Shown here in pieces: positions 14,786-14,828 of a DNA stretch of 14,828 nucleotides; positions within the stretch are counted from its first letter, which is position 1, and each line of letters begins with the position of its first letter. The translations under genes and the position numbers were made by a program. The notes beneath the pieces were generated by a model. That model ran no database searches and had not been told where the DNA came from. It saw only the letters and a list, made by a program, of their open reading frames with translations. The DNA is from Trueperaceae bacterium (GTDB taxonomy: Bacteria > Deinococcota > Deinococci > Deinococcales > Trueperaceae), in assembly GCA_011390455.1 (NCBI GenBank), contig JAABSI010000075.1:1-14828 (forward strand), given 5' to 3'.

Positions 14786-14828
14786 ATGTCCGACCCCAAC
14801 GATCGCCCCGACCTGACCCACCCCGACG
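14786..14828 (+). CDS. Start of an unidentified gene, cut by the window end
   Basis: An ATG preceded by a strong GGAGG (14775-14779; 6 nt spacing) opens a frame of 14 codons, MSDPNDRPDLTHPD, running off the window. The ribosome site and codon choice (C or G in almost every third position) support a real gene. The stretch is polar and looks like a flexible N-terminus; too short to identify. Confidence 0.5.
   Translation, partial: MSDPNDRPDLTHPD

Overview
The window is one very GC-rich stretch (about 70-75% G+C by eye) of a bacterial chromosome or metagenomic contig, densely packed with protein genes and with no visible RNA genes, insertion sequences or CRISPR. The lineage cannot be read off directly. 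A V-type ATPase, TANNNT-type -10 elements (one placed for leaderless transcription) and the high GC would fit Deinococcota, for example a Trueperaceae-like organism. This is only a low-to-moderate-confidence guess.

Left part (1-3830): an open frame entering from the left edge starts as an ABC-transporter ATPase and switches in frame, inside a perfect 8-bp hairpin, to an ectoine-hydrolase/creatinase-like M24 domain. This is either a real deletion fusion or an assembly chimera. Convergent with it, overlapping by 38 bp, is a minus-strand O-antigen-ligase-type membrane protein with an extra beta-rich domain in its large loop. Divergent from that is a class I-type bacterial cytochrome P450 lacking the usual I-helix acid. 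Its stop codon lies inside a 13-bp tandem repeat.

Centre (3979-11191): a seven-gene V-type ATPase operon in the order E, DUF2764, A, B, D, I, K, with every neighbouring pair overlapping by 1-8 nt. This is the compact arrangement known from Chlamydia, spirochaetes and Bacteroidetes; it has no recognisable C, F or G genes. A and B form the catalytic head, D the central shaft, E the peripheral stalk, and I plus K the ion-translocating membrane part. DUF2764 may stand in for the missing C/d connector. The K proteolipid has four helices with a single ion-binding Glu and keeps the side chains that bind Na+ in Enterococcus hirae NtpK, so a sodium-coupled enzyme is the best prediction. A 20-bp dyad sits in the leader of the operon.

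Right part (11172-14828): a small unknown protein on the minus strand (acidic disordered N-terminus, beta-rich C-terminus), convergent with and overlapping atpK; a divergent secreted serine hydrolase of the class C beta-lactamase/PBP4* family; a convergent minus-strand fusion of an antibiotic-biosynthesis-monooxygenase (ABM) domain to a PhzF isomerase, apparently expressed from a leaderless promoter; and the first 14 codons of a further plus-strand gene cut by the window end.

No stretch longer than 300 bases lacks a gene. The intergenic gaps (2437-2572, 3800-3978, 11703-11969, 14633-14785) hold the promoter-like elements and repeats listed below.
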